Shown: piece after piece, positions 34,666-44,016 of the stretch
How positions within the stretch are numbered: position 1 is the first letter of the stretch
Layout of the letters: each line of letters opens with the position of its first letter
From: an uncultured Bacteroides sp.
Lineage (GTDB): Bacteria; Bacteroidota; Bacteroidia; Bacteroidales; Bacteroidaceae
Reading direction: 5' to 3'
Assembly: GCA_944322345.1 (NCBI GenBank)
Contig: CALUOO010000006.1
Location: 62,001 to 126,000, forward strand
Length of the DNA stretch: 64,000 nucleotides
Program-made: the position numbers and the translations under genes
The notes under the pieces: generated by a model
The model's input: the letters and a program-made list of their open reading frames with translations, nothing else
Databases searched by the model: none
Told to the model about the DNA's origin: nothing

Positions 34666-35214
34666 TCAATACTTTTTTCCGTGTTTGACCTCTCTACTTT
34701 CATTGTACCGCATCTTTTGTTCTATGTGCCATTCAAGATTAAATCCCATAATTTCTGACAATCTCCGTATCTGGTGCAAAGCATAGTTTACTTGCTCTTC
34801 CTGCGAATACTTGTAATTCACCAAATCTTTAACTATGGCAAAGATGTTTTCCGTGAAAGTCTTTCGTGGAGTAACAACGTGCTTTAGGCATAATCTATTC
34901 AAGTTCAGATTGTGCGCTCCGGCAAGATCCAGAAGCCGTATGGCGGCATCTGCCAACTCATCCTCTACGGTATCTTTCAAATGCGATTCAAACAATCCTT
35001 TGAAATCTTCACCAGACGCTAAATCATCTTCAAAAAGTTTCTTCATATCCTTGCCTGCGTAATCACCTTTTCGATCCGCTTCTACGGCTTCCATAAGCTC
35101 ACTTATAACCAGACAAAGGAAATGTTGGTCACTTGGGCTGTTTTCCCAAAATCCGTGTCTTACGGAATTGGCATGGGCTTTCTCCCTTAGTTTGTTCCAC
35201 TCAATCATATTCAT
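34666..35214 (-). CDS. MazG-like NTP pyrophosphohydrolase
   Basis: 182 residues. LVISELMEAVEADRKGD (ELxEA) with, 55 residues on, EDELADAAIRLLDLAG (ExxD) form the metal site of all-alpha NTP-PPases. Family members hydrolyse dNTPs or affect (p)ppGpp pools during infection. Overlaps the DnaC-like gene by 4 bp. Confidence 0.82.
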   Translation of the reverse strand: MNMIEWNKLREKAHANSVRHGFWENSPSDQHFLCLVISELMEAVEADRKGDYAGKDMKKLFEDDLASGEDFKGLFESHLKDTVEDELADAAIRLLDLAGAHNLNLNRLCLKHVVTPRKTFTENIFAIVKDLVNYKYSQEEQVNYALHQIRRLSEIMGFNLEWHIEQKMRYNESREVKHGKKY

Positions 35215-35864
35215 CTTCTGTAACTATTCTGTTTGTAATGCAGTCTTTCAAACATTTCTTCCATCCTGTCAGCAATACGCAATCCGTACCGCTCTCCAAA
35301 CTCTTCATCCGCTAAGTTTGAAGTGGCAATAGTGAACAACTGTCTATCATATCTCGCATATATCAACTCTGTTACTGGCGAAAATTCATTTCCCCAACTC
35401 TTCACACTTTCCGGCTCTGTACCCACATCGTCTATAAACAGAAGTTCTTTGTTTTTCAACCTTGAAAAGTAACTTGGATCGTCTAATACATACTTAGCCA
35501 GATTCAACGCTGAAACACGGTATATTTCCGTTCTTTCAGATGATATTGAACTTCCGCCGTAAAGAATGCCTATAAGATTGCATATCGCCTTTGCTAAAGT
35601 AGTCTTTCCAGAACCTACGCTTCCATAAAGCAACAGCCCTACTTTGTAATCGCCACAGAGCCATTTTGCAGCCTTACCTATCTTTTCCAGTGTACTATCA
35701 TCGGGAATGTACTTGTTTCTTCTACGCTCCACTTCCGACTGATAACACATACGCAGCATTTCTTCTATCGTTTCTTGCGGAAAATTGGTGATCTTAAAGC
35801 GTGTCCCTGTAGCTGCCTGTCTTGCCAGTATCGCTTGAAGTCTTTCCGCTAATTGCTTTTCCAT
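35211..35864 (-). CDS. DnaC-like helicase loader ATPase
   Basis: 217 residues. Walker A LLYGSVGSGKTTLAKA (about 79-94), Walker B LLFIDDVGTEP, sensor I TIATSNLADEEF and an arginine finger region RYGLRIADRMEEMF. This is the loader that places the host DnaB helicase; it overlaps the replisome organiser gene by 71 bp, like lambda O/P or phage DnaT/DnaC pairs. Confidence 0.92.
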   Translation of the reverse strand: MEKQLAERLQAILARQAATGTRFKITNFPQETIEEMLRMCYQSEVERRRNKYIPDDSTLEKIGKAAKWLCGDYKVGLLLYGSVGSGKTTLAKAICNLIGILYGGSSISSERTEIYRVSALNLAKYVLDDPSYFSRLKNKELLFIDDVGTEPESVKSWGNEFSPVTELIYARYDRQLFTIATSNLADEEFGERYGLRIADRMEEMFERLHYKQNSYRR

Positions 35865-36588
35865 ATCGTTGTATTTCTTCGTTATATCTATCTACTACCC
35901 AATTCAATATGGCTCTATAGTCAGACTTGTATTTCTTTCCTTTTGAGCCTTTGTAGTTGTCAAGTATTTCTATCATCCTCTTTGCCGATTCCTCTGAATA
36001 CCGCCCGCATAGTGCAGCGTACTCATCCCTTGTAAGAGTGACAAATTCGGCATACTTGTACTTCTTCGCTTTCTCCGCTTTTGCCTGCTGTTCCGGGGTT
36101 AATGGCGGTGGGCTTTCTTCCGGGAATAAATCCGGCTGTTGTTCCCCTACAGTTCCCTGCTTGGGTTGCTCTTCCGGCTTCTGCATTGGTGGCTGTTGTA
36201 CTGGTGAAACATCAAAAACCTTAGCCTTTGTTATATCACCACCTTTCTTGCCAGCTTCACGCCTCTTTTCCCTTATAGCCTCATCACGAACCATACGCCT
36301 ACTAAATACAGCACCATCATCACGAACTCCGCACAAACCGTTTTCTATAAGCATATCAAGCCAGCTTTCACCTACGGAGCTTCCTTTCCCTAACAGCCTT
36401 AGTATTTCCTCATGCGTATAGATTTCGCCTGTAGGCTTTACCATCACGCCACGATCCGCACTTTCCCACATATAGCAAAGCATATCAATCCACAGCCCCT
36501 TAACATCAAGTGGCAGTGCTTTCAATACTGGATCACTCAACCAGTATTCAGTATCGAAAGGCATTGGATTTTTCTTCTTTCTTGCCAT
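35794..36588 (-). CDS. Replisome organiser (DUF4373-type)
   Basis: 264 residues from ATG 36588 (MARKKKNPMPFDTEYWLSDP). N-terminal winged-helix-like DUF4373 domain (WIDMLCYMWESADRGVMVKP; EEILRLLGKGSSVGESWLDM), a Pro/Gln-rich linker (residues about 130-185), and a C-terminal DnaT-like helical domain (KSDYRAILNWVVDRYNEE). Acts at the phage origin with the loader. No clear iterons in the linker, unlike lambda O. Confidence 0.82.
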   Translation of the reverse strand: MARKKKNPMPFDTEYWLSDPVLKALPLDVKGLWIDMLCYMWESADRGVMVKPTGEIYTHEEILRLLGKGSSVGESWLDMLIENGLCGVRDDGAVFSRRMVRDEAIREKRREAGKKGGDITKAKVFDVSPVQQPPMQKPEEQPKQGTVGEQQPDLFPEESPPPLTPEQQAKAEKAKKYKYAEFVTLTRDEYAALCGRYSEESAKRMIEILDNYKGSKGKKYKSDYRAILNWVVDRYNEEIQRYGKAISGKTSSDTGKTGSYRDTL

Positions 36589-36638
36589 TGTGGAACTTCT
36601 TATAAGGGTGGGGAACAAAGCCCCCACCCGAAACACAT

Positions 36639-37403
36639 TTAGATTTCCATGATTGCAATGTCTGGCGCAATGGCTTTGATCTTGGTAAGAACATCGTCAA
36701 TGCAACTGTTACGGTAGGTTTCCGTCAGTTCATTTGCGCCCGGAGAAACAAGTTGTAACAGCACTTCACCGTCTTTCAGATAGTGGTCAAACTCTATCTC
36801 AATGGGTGTCTTTGCAGTTCCCTTGAAGATAGCCACATTGATAGTGAAACTCTTCGGCAAGTTGCTTTCCACCTCTTGACGGTACACATCAGCCATAGAG
36901 CCGGACGGATCACGCTGCTTCTGGATTTCAGCCTTTGCCTTAGCCGAAAAGTTTTTGAGTTGAGAAACAAGTTTCATGCACTCTTCTTTGTCGGCAAACA
37001 GCACACGATTAATACGCAGGAACTGCCCCAGCTTTGCCGGAATCCAACCAGCACTGGCATCATTGATACCGAACTTTTCAAAGGCTTCTGAAAACTCAAC
37101 CTTTCCAACGAAAGTGTTTTTCGTGTAGTAATCATCCTCATTCACGGTAAGGGTGATCGTCATTTTCTCACGATCCACTTTCACATTCGCCCGTTTCTGG
37201 TCGATCGTGCCTATACGCTTCTCCAGCCAGTCAAACGGAGTGGAGATAACGCCACTAACACCTATCTTCTCCGGCTCTTTGGTTTCAAGCGGATTGGGCG
37301 ATTTCGGTGCAGCTCCCTCACGGTACACAATCTCAATAGGCTTTTCGCCTGTGTAGTTCTCAATGTTCACGGTCAAACCGTTCTCTTTTTCGTTTCTTTC
37401 CAT
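36639..37403 (-). CDS. Conserved hypothetical phage protein
   Basis: 254 residues (MERNEKENGLTVNIENYTGE). The C-terminal half is beta-rich with SFTINVAIFKGTAKTPIEIE and ends IKAIAPDIAIMEI. Located between the replisome organiser and a coiled-coil gene in the recombination block. I do not recognise a family. Confidence 0.75.
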   Translation of the reverse strand: MERNEKENGLTVNIENYTGEKPIEIVYREGAAPKSPNPLETKEPEKIGVSGVISTPFDWLEKRIGTIDQKRANVKVDREKMTITLTVNEDDYYTKNTFVGKVEFSEAFEKFGINDASAGWIPAKLGQFLRINRVLFADKEECMKLVSQLKNFSAKAKAEIQKQRDPSGSMADVYRQEVESNLPKSFTINVAIFKGTAKTPIEIEFDHYLKDGEVLLQLVSPGANELTETYRNSCIDDVLTKIKAIAPDIAIMEI

Positions 37404-37428
37404 CTTGGTAATTTTGAATAGTTAAACA

Positions 37429-37881
37429 TTAGTTATCTGTACCTGTCTTAGACATCTGTACCGTCATATTTTCCCGTATTCCCTGAAATATGGTGCGTGT
37501 CCTTTCTTCCGGGCGCATATCACGCTCTTCAATCTTGTAACCGTTAGGATCATACAGAGCCACTTTTCCCTCATCAGCATCTAAGAACTGGTAACATTCT
37601 CCAGATACCCATTCTCCACCAGCTTTCAATTCGCCACGGATCTTACCCATGCGTTCAGCAAGTGGCTTTATACGCCCTTTTAAGTCAGCCCGGACTTCTG
37701 CCAGTTTCTCTTCCAGATCTGCAATCTGAATGGAAACATTGGCAAGTTCAGCACGTTTTTCATTCGTTTCTTTCGTGTCGAATTTCCGGGTGTAGCACTT
37801 CTCAACAATCTTATCGCAACTATCCCGTAAGATTTGCGCCCGTTCCTCAATCGGGGTGTCCGCTAACATTACATCTTTCAT
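37429..37881 (-). CDS. Coiled-coil hypothetical protein
   Basis: 150 residues. A strong coiled coil spans about residues 35-80 (VSIQIADLEEKLAEVRADLK), followed by a beta segment (CYQFLDADEGKVALYDPNGY) and a short basic tail. It may pair with the neighbour of 254 residues. Function unknown. Confidence 0.72.
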   Translation of the reverse strand: MKDVMLADTPIEERAQILRDSCDKIVEKCYTRKFDTKETNEKRAELANVSIQIADLEEKLAEVRADLKGRIKPLAERMGKIRGELKAGGEWVSGECYQFLDADEGKVALYDPNGYKIEERDMRPEERTRTIFQGIRENMTVQMSKTGTDN

Positions 37882-37908
37882 CCTACAAACATTTTAGTGA
37901 TTAATGAA

Positions 37909-38553
37909 TTATTCTAAGTGTCCTGTAACTTTGAAACCGAAAGCCAGATATTCAGCCCACAACTCAATGAATTGTTTTCCGAAGTATTCCGCTTTCTCTG
38001 GCGTTTCTTGGCACAAGCGGAAACCAATGTGCGCAGACGAGTACGAGGAGCGATTATTCGTAGACAGAAAACCGAAACCCGCACTCGCACCATAATGCGC
38101 ATACCCAGCGAGCAGAGCACCACGCAGAGATTTACGTTTTTCTTCGCTCATTTCTTCCATTTCCTTTTTGGTGTATAAGGCAAACCACGGATACCAATAA
38201 ATTTCCTTACCCTCTGCATCTGGCTTTGGCTGGAAGTCTTTACCCCACAAAGCCCGGCTAATAATTTCCAGCTTCATAAGGGCTGTAATGTGCTTAGGCA
38301 TATTTTGCCGAAAATCGTAGTGATCTGGAAACTGTGCGCAAAGAGCCTTGTTTCTGTTTTCCGAAAGGATCGGAGTTAGCCCCAGCACTTCACAAGCATC
38401 TTCGTAACTCTTGATCGTTTTGTAATCGTCAAGTGTCGGTTTTGCAGCCTCACAGACTTCTTTGCCGAACATCTTAATCAGCATTTCCTTTACACCATCA
38501 CAAGCATCTTTATAGGCGGCTTGTACTTTCTCCTTTTCAATTTGAATTTTCAT
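37909..38553 (-). CDS. Conserved hypothetical protein
   Basis: 214 residues (MKIQIEKEKVQAAYKDACDG). C-terminal signature FLSTNNRSSYSSAHIGFRLC with AEYFGKQFIELWAEYL is a pattern I know from proteins widespread in Bacteroidales phages and conjugative elements. Function not established. It contains a TGCTTAGGCA decamer at 38291, equal to the array-repeat core. Confidence 0.78.
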   Translation of the reverse strand: MKIQIEKEKVQAAYKDACDGVKEMLIKMFGKEVCEAAKPTLDDYKTIKSYEDACEVLGLTPILSENRNKALCAQFPDHYDFRQNMPKHITALMKLEIISRALWGKDFQPKPDAEGKEIYWYPWFALYTKKEMEEMSEEKRKSLRGALLAGYAHYGASAGFGFLSTNNRSSYSSAHIGFRLCQETPEKAEYFGKQFIELWAEYLAFGFKVTGHLE

Positions 38554-38701
38554 CTTTCAATGTTTTTAGTTTGACAATCAGTTTTTTAGTTAATCTTATC
38601 GCATTATCCACTCTGGTACTCCGTCCGGGTGGAATGTTTTCAATCAGCACTGGCAGAAGTCGGATCAGTTCCGAAACTACACCGTTGGGTATTCTTTTCA
38701 T
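38537..38701 (-). CDS. Small basic hypothetical protein
   Basis: 54 residues from ATG 38701 (MKRIPNGVVSELIRLLPVLI), basic and helical. Embedded at both ends in neighbouring genes: it overlaps the gene above by 62 bp, and the gene below by 17 bp. Weaker evidence than its neighbours. Confidence 0.5.
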   Translation of the reverse strand: MKRIPNGVVSELIRLLPVLIENIPPGRSTRVDNAIRLTKKLIVKLKTLKDENSN

Positions 38702-39116
38702 TGCACTTCCAGTATTTATCAGGATCGGGTATTTCCACATTCAGAAACTCTCTTCCGTACTCCCTTAGCTTTTCGCAATAGGTGGAGAAAGTAAGCGTGT
38801 CCATAGTGGCTGTAGAGCCGGGGAAAGTCAGGATTTCGCCCGTGTGTTTGTTTACCACTTTGTCAGAAGTCATTTGAGCCTTAAAGAACTCATGCACTTG
38901 CTCCACGCTTACAAACTCATATCCGGCATCCAGAAGAGCATCTAAAAGCATCGGGTAGATACACCCCCACAACCACCCGTTTTGGTCGTTTGATCGTGGT
39001 TTTCTCACCCTTTTAACCTCTATCCGATACATCCCATCTAATTGATGTTTGAACCATTCATAAAGAGGTTTGAGGTTAAACAGCCCGTTTCTTTTCTCTA
39101 CCAGAAGTTTTGCCAT
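38640..39116 (-). CDS. NinB-like recombination protein
   Basis: 158 residues. KRVRKPRSNDQNGWLWGCIY resembles the RsxxQNxxLW core of NinB/DUF1367-type phage proteins that aid recombination. EQVHEFFKAQMTSDKV and LTFSTYCEKLREYGREF match the helical remainder. The call is moderate because it was made by eye. It lies with RecT and the MBL enzyme. Confidence 0.68.
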   Translation of the reverse strand: MAKLLVEKRNGLFNLKPLYEWFKHQLDGMYRIEVKRVRKPRSNDQNGWLWGCIYPMLLDALLDAGYEFVSVEQVHEFFKAQMTSDKVVNKHTGEILTFPGSTATMDTLTFSTYCEKLREYGREFLNVEIPDPDKYWKCNEKNTQRCSFGTDPTSASAD

Positions 39117-39118
39117 AC

Positions 39119-39847
39119 CTAAATCCTATCCAGTTCTATTTCAAGTCCAGTATGTGCCGCATAAACCACCTTTCCAGTCTGCCTTTCTATCTCCGAAACA
39201 AAGTTCTTTTCATCGCTATTGTTGTCGGATAAGTGAAGCAGGACAATGTTTGCCACATTGGTAAGGTCATTGGCACATAAGAACCCTTTGCAAGTATTTA
39301 GCTCCATGTGTGAAGTCATCAGGCGTTCACGCTGTGAGGGAAGTGTACGCCCGGCATTGATAGCCTCCACCAGCTTTGCATCAGAGTAATTGCACTCTAT
39401 CATAACTTGGTTTAATCCGGGAAACACATACTCACACATACAACTATCCGTAAGGAACATTATACGCCCTGTTTCCGGGTGGTCTATCAGGTAGCCGACA
39501 CAAGGCACATCGTGGCAAGCATCGAATGGCAGCACCTTGAATCTTCCAAACCTGTAGCCCTTTCCACGCTCAATACAATAGGCACGGCTTCCAGTAACCC
39601 CCTTTGCAGTCCAAACCTCTTCCAGTGCCAGCGTTGGGAATCCACTTTCCACCATTGCCTTAATGTATTTTGCGTGATCGTTATGTTGGTGCGTGATCAA
39701 GCAGCCAGACACTTTGCGTATATCGAAGCCCAGAGCCTTTTTCACCTCAATAAATCTTACTCCAGCCTCAATGATAAGTGCCTCATTCTTATTCTCCAGA
39801 ATGTAGCAGTTACCCTGACTACTTGATCCTAACACTTTCAAAACCAT
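39119..39847 (-). CDS. MBL-fold metallohydrolase (YycJ-like)
   Basis: 242 residues. CLITHQHNDHAKYIK is the HxHxDH metal motif; FDACHDVPCVGYLID, FLTDSCMCEY and IVLLHLSDNNSD give the other ligands. Phage members next to RecT may act as nucleases. Starts MVLKVLGSSSQGNCYILEN, the usual opening of the YycJ group. Confidence 0.88.
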   Translation of the reverse strand: MVLKVLGSSSQGNCYILENKNEALIIEAGVRFIEVKKALGFDIRKVSGCLITHQHNDHAKYIKAMVESGFPTLALEEVWTAKGVTGSRAYCIERGKGYRFGRFKVLPFDACHDVPCVGYLIDHPETGRIMFLTDSCMCEYVFPGLNQVMIECNYSDAKLVEAINAGRTLPSQRERLMTSHMELNTCKGFLCANDLTNVANIVLLHLSDNNSDEKNFVSEIERQTGKVVYAAHTGLEIELDRI

Positions 39848-39858
39848 ATCACACTCCG

Positions 39859-40851
39859 TTAATAGTCCGGCTCATTTGCCGCATTTGGATTAGCGTTACT
39901 TTCGGTCGCAACCTCTTCATAGGTCGCATCCGTCATATCCAATACCTGTTTGTTGGCATTGTCCTGAATCAGATTATCACGGAAATCTGTGTATTCGCCC
40001 TCATAGTCGCTTGCGATAGCATTCTGCATTTCAATCGACAGATACCCATATTTACTAAGTAAATTGCGTATAACCGTCTTGATAGCCATCCCGTGAAAGT
40101 TACCCATCCAGCCTACAGCCGTACTATCTGGAGATACCGGAAGATTTGAAAGGCTCAACAGATGCTCAACAGTAGCCTTTTCGTCATTCTTCAAAGCCTT
40201 AGAATACCTCTTTGCGTGGGTAGCCATTTGTTCGGTTGTCATATACAAGGTTTTTGCAAACCCGTTGATCAACTCGAAGTAGCAGAAGTAACCGATCACC
40301 TTATCAGACTTCCTTTCACCGTCAAAGGCTATTTCACCAGTAAGCCTATTCACCTTGCGCAATTCGCCATCATAGACTACATCAGCATTGATTGTTTTGT
40401 ATTGCCCGGATCTCAAAGCCAACTGGATAAGTCCTTTGTAGCCTATCTGGAAAGTAGGCTCATAGACCTTAACCCACTTCTGTAGTGTCTTACCGTCACG
40501 TCCGATCTTTGGTTTGCCATTCTCATCCAGATCATCAACTCTCTTGCTATTGTTGAAAGGAATGATAAAGGCATAGCCCAGAGCCTTGTTGATAGGCAAG
40601 TGCAATACAGCCGCTTTCAGAGCCTCCATTACGACCTGTTTTGGCTCGCATAACTGTAACTTGGAATCACTGTTGTACAAGTCAATCACAGAAGCCACGA
40701 AAGTAGAAGCGTTCTTTTGCAAGGCATTCTTGAATTGTTCCATCACAGAGGGTGCGTTAAGCATCTGTTTCAGCAGATCCACGCCCTTTGTTTTCTTTGC
40801 GGCAACCGCTCCACTGTTTGCAGTCGCCACCGCTGTTGTTACTTGTGTCAT
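39859..40851 (-). CDS. recT: RecT-family single-strand annealing protein
   Basis: 330 residues. KQVVMEALKAAVLHLPINKA, FQIGYKGLIQLALRSGQYK and GNFHGMAIKTVIRNLLSKYG are characteristic RecT blocks. The N-terminus is an Ala/Thr-rich linker and the C-terminus is acidic (NANPNAANEPDY). It anneals single strands during phage recombination. It overlaps the upstream small gene by 4 bp; a Rad50-like ATPase lies further up. Confidence 0.93.
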   Translation of the reverse strand: MTQVTTAVATANSGAVAAKKTKGVDLLKQMLNAPSVMEQFKNALQKNASTFVASVIDLYNSDSKLQLCEPKQVVMEALKAAVLHLPINKALGYAFIIPFNNSKRVDDLDENGKPKIGRDGKTLQKWVKVYEPTFQIGYKGLIQLALRSGQYKTINADVVYDGELRKVNRLTGEIAFDGERKSDKVIGYFCYFELINGFAKTLYMTTEQMATHAKRYSKALKNDEKATVEHLLSLSNLPVSPDSTAVGWMGNFHGMAIKTVIRNLLSKYGYLSIEMQNAIASDYEGEYTDFRDNLIQDNANKQVLDMTDATYEEVATESNANPNAANEPDY

Positions 40852-41138
40852 TTCCCGAATATTTTAGATAACTTCATAAAATTCAAAAACTTAATAGCCC
40901 TATTAAACAAACCTCTTGATTCGTTTCTAATTGCAAATTGGGCTATCGCATACACCAACTTTTCTTCCGTACCAGCGGCAAGAACTTGTGTATTAGCATT
41001 ATCTCCTTTTTCGTTTTCTTCTACCGCAATTACAATAATTGCTCGTTTGTTGTTGTTATCTTTCGCCACCATGCAAGTAGCAGAAGAAATAAACTCTGAA
41101 ACTTTCTTTTGAAAGTCTGTTGTACAGCATCCGTTCAT
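40848..41138 (-). CDS. Hypothetical protein
   Basis: 96 residues (MNGCCTTDFQKKVSEFISSA). An alpha/beta fold with strands RAIIVIAVEEN and a helix KLVYAIAQFAIRNE; the N-terminus has a Cys pair. Overlaps the recT start as ATGA. Not recognised. Confidence 0.68.
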   Translation of the reverse strand: MNGCCTTDFQKKVSEFISSATCMVAKDNNNKRAIIVIAVEENEKGDNANTQVLAAGTEEKLVYAIAQFAIRNESRGLFNRAIKFLNFMKLSKIFGK

Positions 41139-41144
41139 AATTGA

Positions 41145-43106
41145 TTATTTAATGGTTAATTCTTTGTCATGGCTAACCACCAGATTAATAACCTGTGAAA
41201 TGGTTGGTATGATCTCATTCACACGCTCCCTGTTATCAATGAAGATAGGTGCGGATATGCCTTTCACTTTGCACATGGCATTGATAATATCCAATCCGGC
41301 ATTAAGTTTCTTTGCATCATTCAGATCTGGATAAGGAACACCGTCTATAGTGCATACGCAAGTCAGTTTCTCACCTCCGTTAAGTTGCTCATTCACGAAT
41401 GAGAAAGAAACAATCTGGAACATTCCATTAATGCGCTTCATAAGCTCATTATCCTTTGCCTTTTGGAAATCCAGCATAACAAACTCTGTTTTCTCCAGAT
41501 CGGCAAGTGCCTGATTGTTGGCAATACGCTTTTCTTCCAGCGTTGCAATCTCCTTATCAGCCCGTTCTATGGCTTCACGCTTTGCCAGCCTCTTGACCAG
41601 TTCGGAAATGGCACTGTCAAGCACCTTAATACCGTCTTTGAGGTCTGTAGTATCTACTGGCTTTGCTTCCATTGTAAGCTGGTTTTCCAATTCCGCAATC
41701 TCATTGCGAATGGCAATGCAATCGGCATCAGATTCTATCAGTTGGCGCACATCCACGCTTTCCGGCATACTTGCCTTTTGAGCCTCAATATCTGCCTTGA
41801 TTTGTTCAATCATTGCCTCCAGTTCAGCAACCTTAGCCAAAGCATCCTCACGTTTTTTCTTTGTTTCTTCCAAAGAGGCTTTGATACCTTTCCCTTTCGT
41901 TGAATTAGCCTGTAGCCTTGCAGATTTGCTTTGGTTGAAATTAGCCTCCATTTCATGCTGTTTGGCGGCAATATCATCCGCTTCAAGCTGTCTATGGCAA
42001 GTAGGGCATACGAAAGCACCCTCCGGGTATGTCAGTTGCTCTTGGCTTATCTGCCTGTATTGCCCACGCAACGTATCAAGTTCCGTGTTCATTCTCTGGA
42101 TTTGTGCCTCATAAGAGGATATTTCGTTGCGCTTCCGCACCAAATCCCCCTCATGTAGTTTCAGCTTGTATTCCATATCACGGATCTTCAATGAAACATC
42201 ATTGCGACCTTTGTCGGCTGTTGCCCTCAACTCATTCTCCTTTTTGGTAAGGGAAATCCGCTTTTCTCCGATAGCCTTTTGGATGTTGGCTTTCCGCTTG
42301 TACTCTTCCTCTACCAGTTTGGATTTATCAGACAAAGAGGCTTCCAGTTCGGCTTTCTTCGTGCGCTTTTCCGTCAGTTCGGCATCCAAAGCCACCCAAT
42401 CCTCTTCTTCCGGCTTCAATCTGTTTGCAGTCTCAATGTTAGACGGTATAACCAGTAGCTCATCCTTGATAGCCTTTTTCTTTGCGGATATTTCTCTTGC
42501 GAATTGAGCCAACGGTTTTCCAGATAGTTGTGCAAGCAGTTCCACATACTCCGGCTTCAATCCTGCCACATCTTGATCAGTCACATCACCTGCCATATCA
42601 AGCAGCATACTTTTCTGCACATCTGGATTAAGAGAGGTGAAATAGAACGGATTGGTGATCATACGTGATACATCTTCCGGCAATATGGAAGCCACCGTAC
42701 TATCATACTCTTGTTTGGTAGCCATCTTCACATCATTCACATAAAACTCCGTCTGGTGGTTTTTCAGAGTTTCTTCCGTAGTTCCACGTGGCTTTACCCA
42801 TTTCTCCACATAGCAGCGTTGCAACTTCACATCCTTTCCATCCACTGAAAGCACACCGATAACATGGTGCTCCAGCTTCAAAATAGGCTTTCCGTTCTCA
42901 TCCAGCGTTTTAATGTTGAAATTGCTGTCTGACTTTCCTTTACTGTCCTTTCCGAAGAGAAGCCACGAAAAGGCATCGCATACCGTAGTCTTACCTGTAC
43001 CATTCTCACCGTACACGAAAACTTCCTCTTTGTCAAATGTCATATCCAAAGACCTTATGCCTTTGAAATTCCGCAGAGACAATTCTTTTAATTTAATCTG
43101 TTTCAT
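41145..43106 (-). CDS. Rad50/SMC-like AAA ATPase
   Basis: 653 residues from ATG 43106. Walker A VYGENGTGKTTVCDAF near residue 40, a long coiled coil with the zinc-hook-like FVCPTCHRQLEADDI in the middle, and a C-terminal Walker B region ISAPIFIDNRERVNEII. This resembles the large subunit of a Rad50/SbcC-type nuclease complex, with no SbcD-like partner seen. Paired with RecT and the MBL enzyme for recombination. Confidence 0.88.
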   Translation of the reverse strand: MKQIKLKELSLRNFKGIRSLDMTFDKEEVFVYGENGTGKTTVCDAFSWLLFGKDSKGKSDSNFNIKTLDENGKPILKLEHHVIGVLSVDGKDVKLQRCYVEKWVKPRGTTEETLKNHQTEFYVNDVKMATKQEYDSTVASILPEDVSRMITNPFYFTSLNPDVQKSMLLDMAGDVTDQDVAGLKPEYVELLAQLSGKPLAQFAREISAKKKAIKDELLVIPSNIETANRLKPEEEDWVALDAELTEKRTKKAELEASLSDKSKLVEEEYKRKANIQKAIGEKRISLTKKENELRATADKGRNDVSLKIRDMEYKLKLHEGDLVRKRNEISSYEAQIQRMNTELDTLRGQYRQISQEQLTYPEGAFVCPTCHRQLEADDIAAKQHEMEANFNQSKSARLQANSTKGKGIKASLEETKKKREDALAKVAELEAMIEQIKADIEAQKASMPESVDVRQLIESDADCIAIRNEIAELENQLTMEAKPVDTTDLKDGIKVLDSAISELVKRLAKREAIERADKEIATLEEKRIANNQALADLEKTEFVMLDFQKAKDNELMKRINGMFQIVSFSFVNEQLNGGEKLTCVCTIDGVPYPDLNDAKKLNAGLDIINAMCKVKGISAPIFIDNRERVNEIIPTISQVINLVVSHDKELTIK

Positions 43107-43116
43107 AATCAACGTA

Positions 43117-43728
43117 TTACTTCTTGAAAACTAAATTCAAATCCATACCACGCCTCAATCTGTATCTAAGAAGTTCACTCCTTATGCCAGTAATCCTACT
43201 CCATTCCGCAAGCGTATGTGTTTCGCCATTCCACGTTACATTGTGGTTGTTTTTCTTGTTTGATGCTTGGTCAAAGGCTGAAACCCAACGGCAATTATCC
43301 GGGGAATATCCGTGAGAGTTGTCTATCCTGTCTATGGTCATGCTTTCGGTATATCCGTTTGCCATAGCCCATGCGTAGAATTTCTCAAAGTCTTTCCACT
43401 CATCACATACCTTGACACCCTTAGCTCCGTAATCTTTGTAACTACTATGGCTTGGATTTCCACACCTTTGTTTCATCCCTTGATGAATGTGATAAAGCCG
43501 GGTGCGCCTTAGCCCATGCCTGTAGTTCCTTGCAACTATCTTCTCACTGGCAATGCAACCGCAACTCCTTGTGTTCCCTTTTGTCAAAGAGGAAGAAACA
43601 ACAATAGCAGTGTTCCCACAATCACACTCGCAAAGCCACTGTTTGCTACCGTGCTTGTCGTTTCCTACTGGTTTTATTGCCACCAGCCTACCGAAGCGTT
43701 TTCCTGTCAAGTCTATTGGTCTGGTCAT
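43117..43728 (-). CDS. HNH homing endonuclease-like protein
   Basis: 203 residues. An N-terminal zinc-binding part (WLCECDCGNTAIV, SCGCIASE) and the HNH-type core MTIDRIDNSHGYSPDNCRWV, plus a C-terminal helix-turn-helix (ETHTLAEWSRITGIRSELLR) that would read DNA. Typical of free-standing phage homing nucleases. It lies between the Rad50-like gene and an HTH gene. Confidence 0.87.
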   Translation of the reverse strand: MTRPIDLTGKRFGRLVAIKPVGNDKHGSKQWLCECDCGNTAIVVSSSLTKGNTRSCGCIASEKIVARNYRHGLRRTRLYHIHQGMKQRCGNPSHSSYKDYGAKGVKVCDEWKDFEKFYAWAMANGYTESMTIDRIDNSHGYSPDNCRWVSAFDQASNKKNNHNVTWNGETHTLAEWSRITGIRSELLRYRLRRGMDLNLVFKK

Positions 43729-43729
43729 G

Positions 43730-44014
43730 TCACTTGTTGATTAAAGCGTTCAATTTTTCAGATTTATCAGCAGCCAGTAACTCCGCTCTGGAATAAAGAA
43801 CTTTGGAGCGTATGGAAGCACCGCCACGAGTAGTAGATACTGTACCTTTTTGCACCCACTTCTTTACCCGGCACTCCTGAAACTCCCTGTATGCCTCACG
43901 CTGTGAAATGAGATCATCAGCAGGTTTGGTCATTTTGACATAATTAGCCGCTCCCAAACTTGCCATTTCCATACAAAGGTTTTTCAGTTCGTATAATTCC
44001 AGAATGATAGGCAT
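43730..44014 (-). CDS. Excisionase/MerR-like small DNA-binding protein
   Basis: 94 residues. DDLISQREAYREFQECRVKK with WVQKGTVSTTRGGASIRSKV has the layout of a winged helix like that in excisionases. It is the second-last gene before the control region; an Xis role is possible but the integrase is far away at 47069-48391. Confidence 0.62.
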   Translation of the reverse strand: MPIILELYELKNLCMEMASLGAANYVKMTKPADDLISQREAYREFQECRVKKWVQKGTVSTTRGGASIRSKVLYSRAELLAADKSEKLNALINK

Positions 44015-44016
44015 GA

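Noticed and set aside
35794-36588. Iteron-type origin inside the replisome organiser gene
   Set aside because: The Pro/Gln-rich linker region shows no repeated motif of the lambda-ori type on reading.
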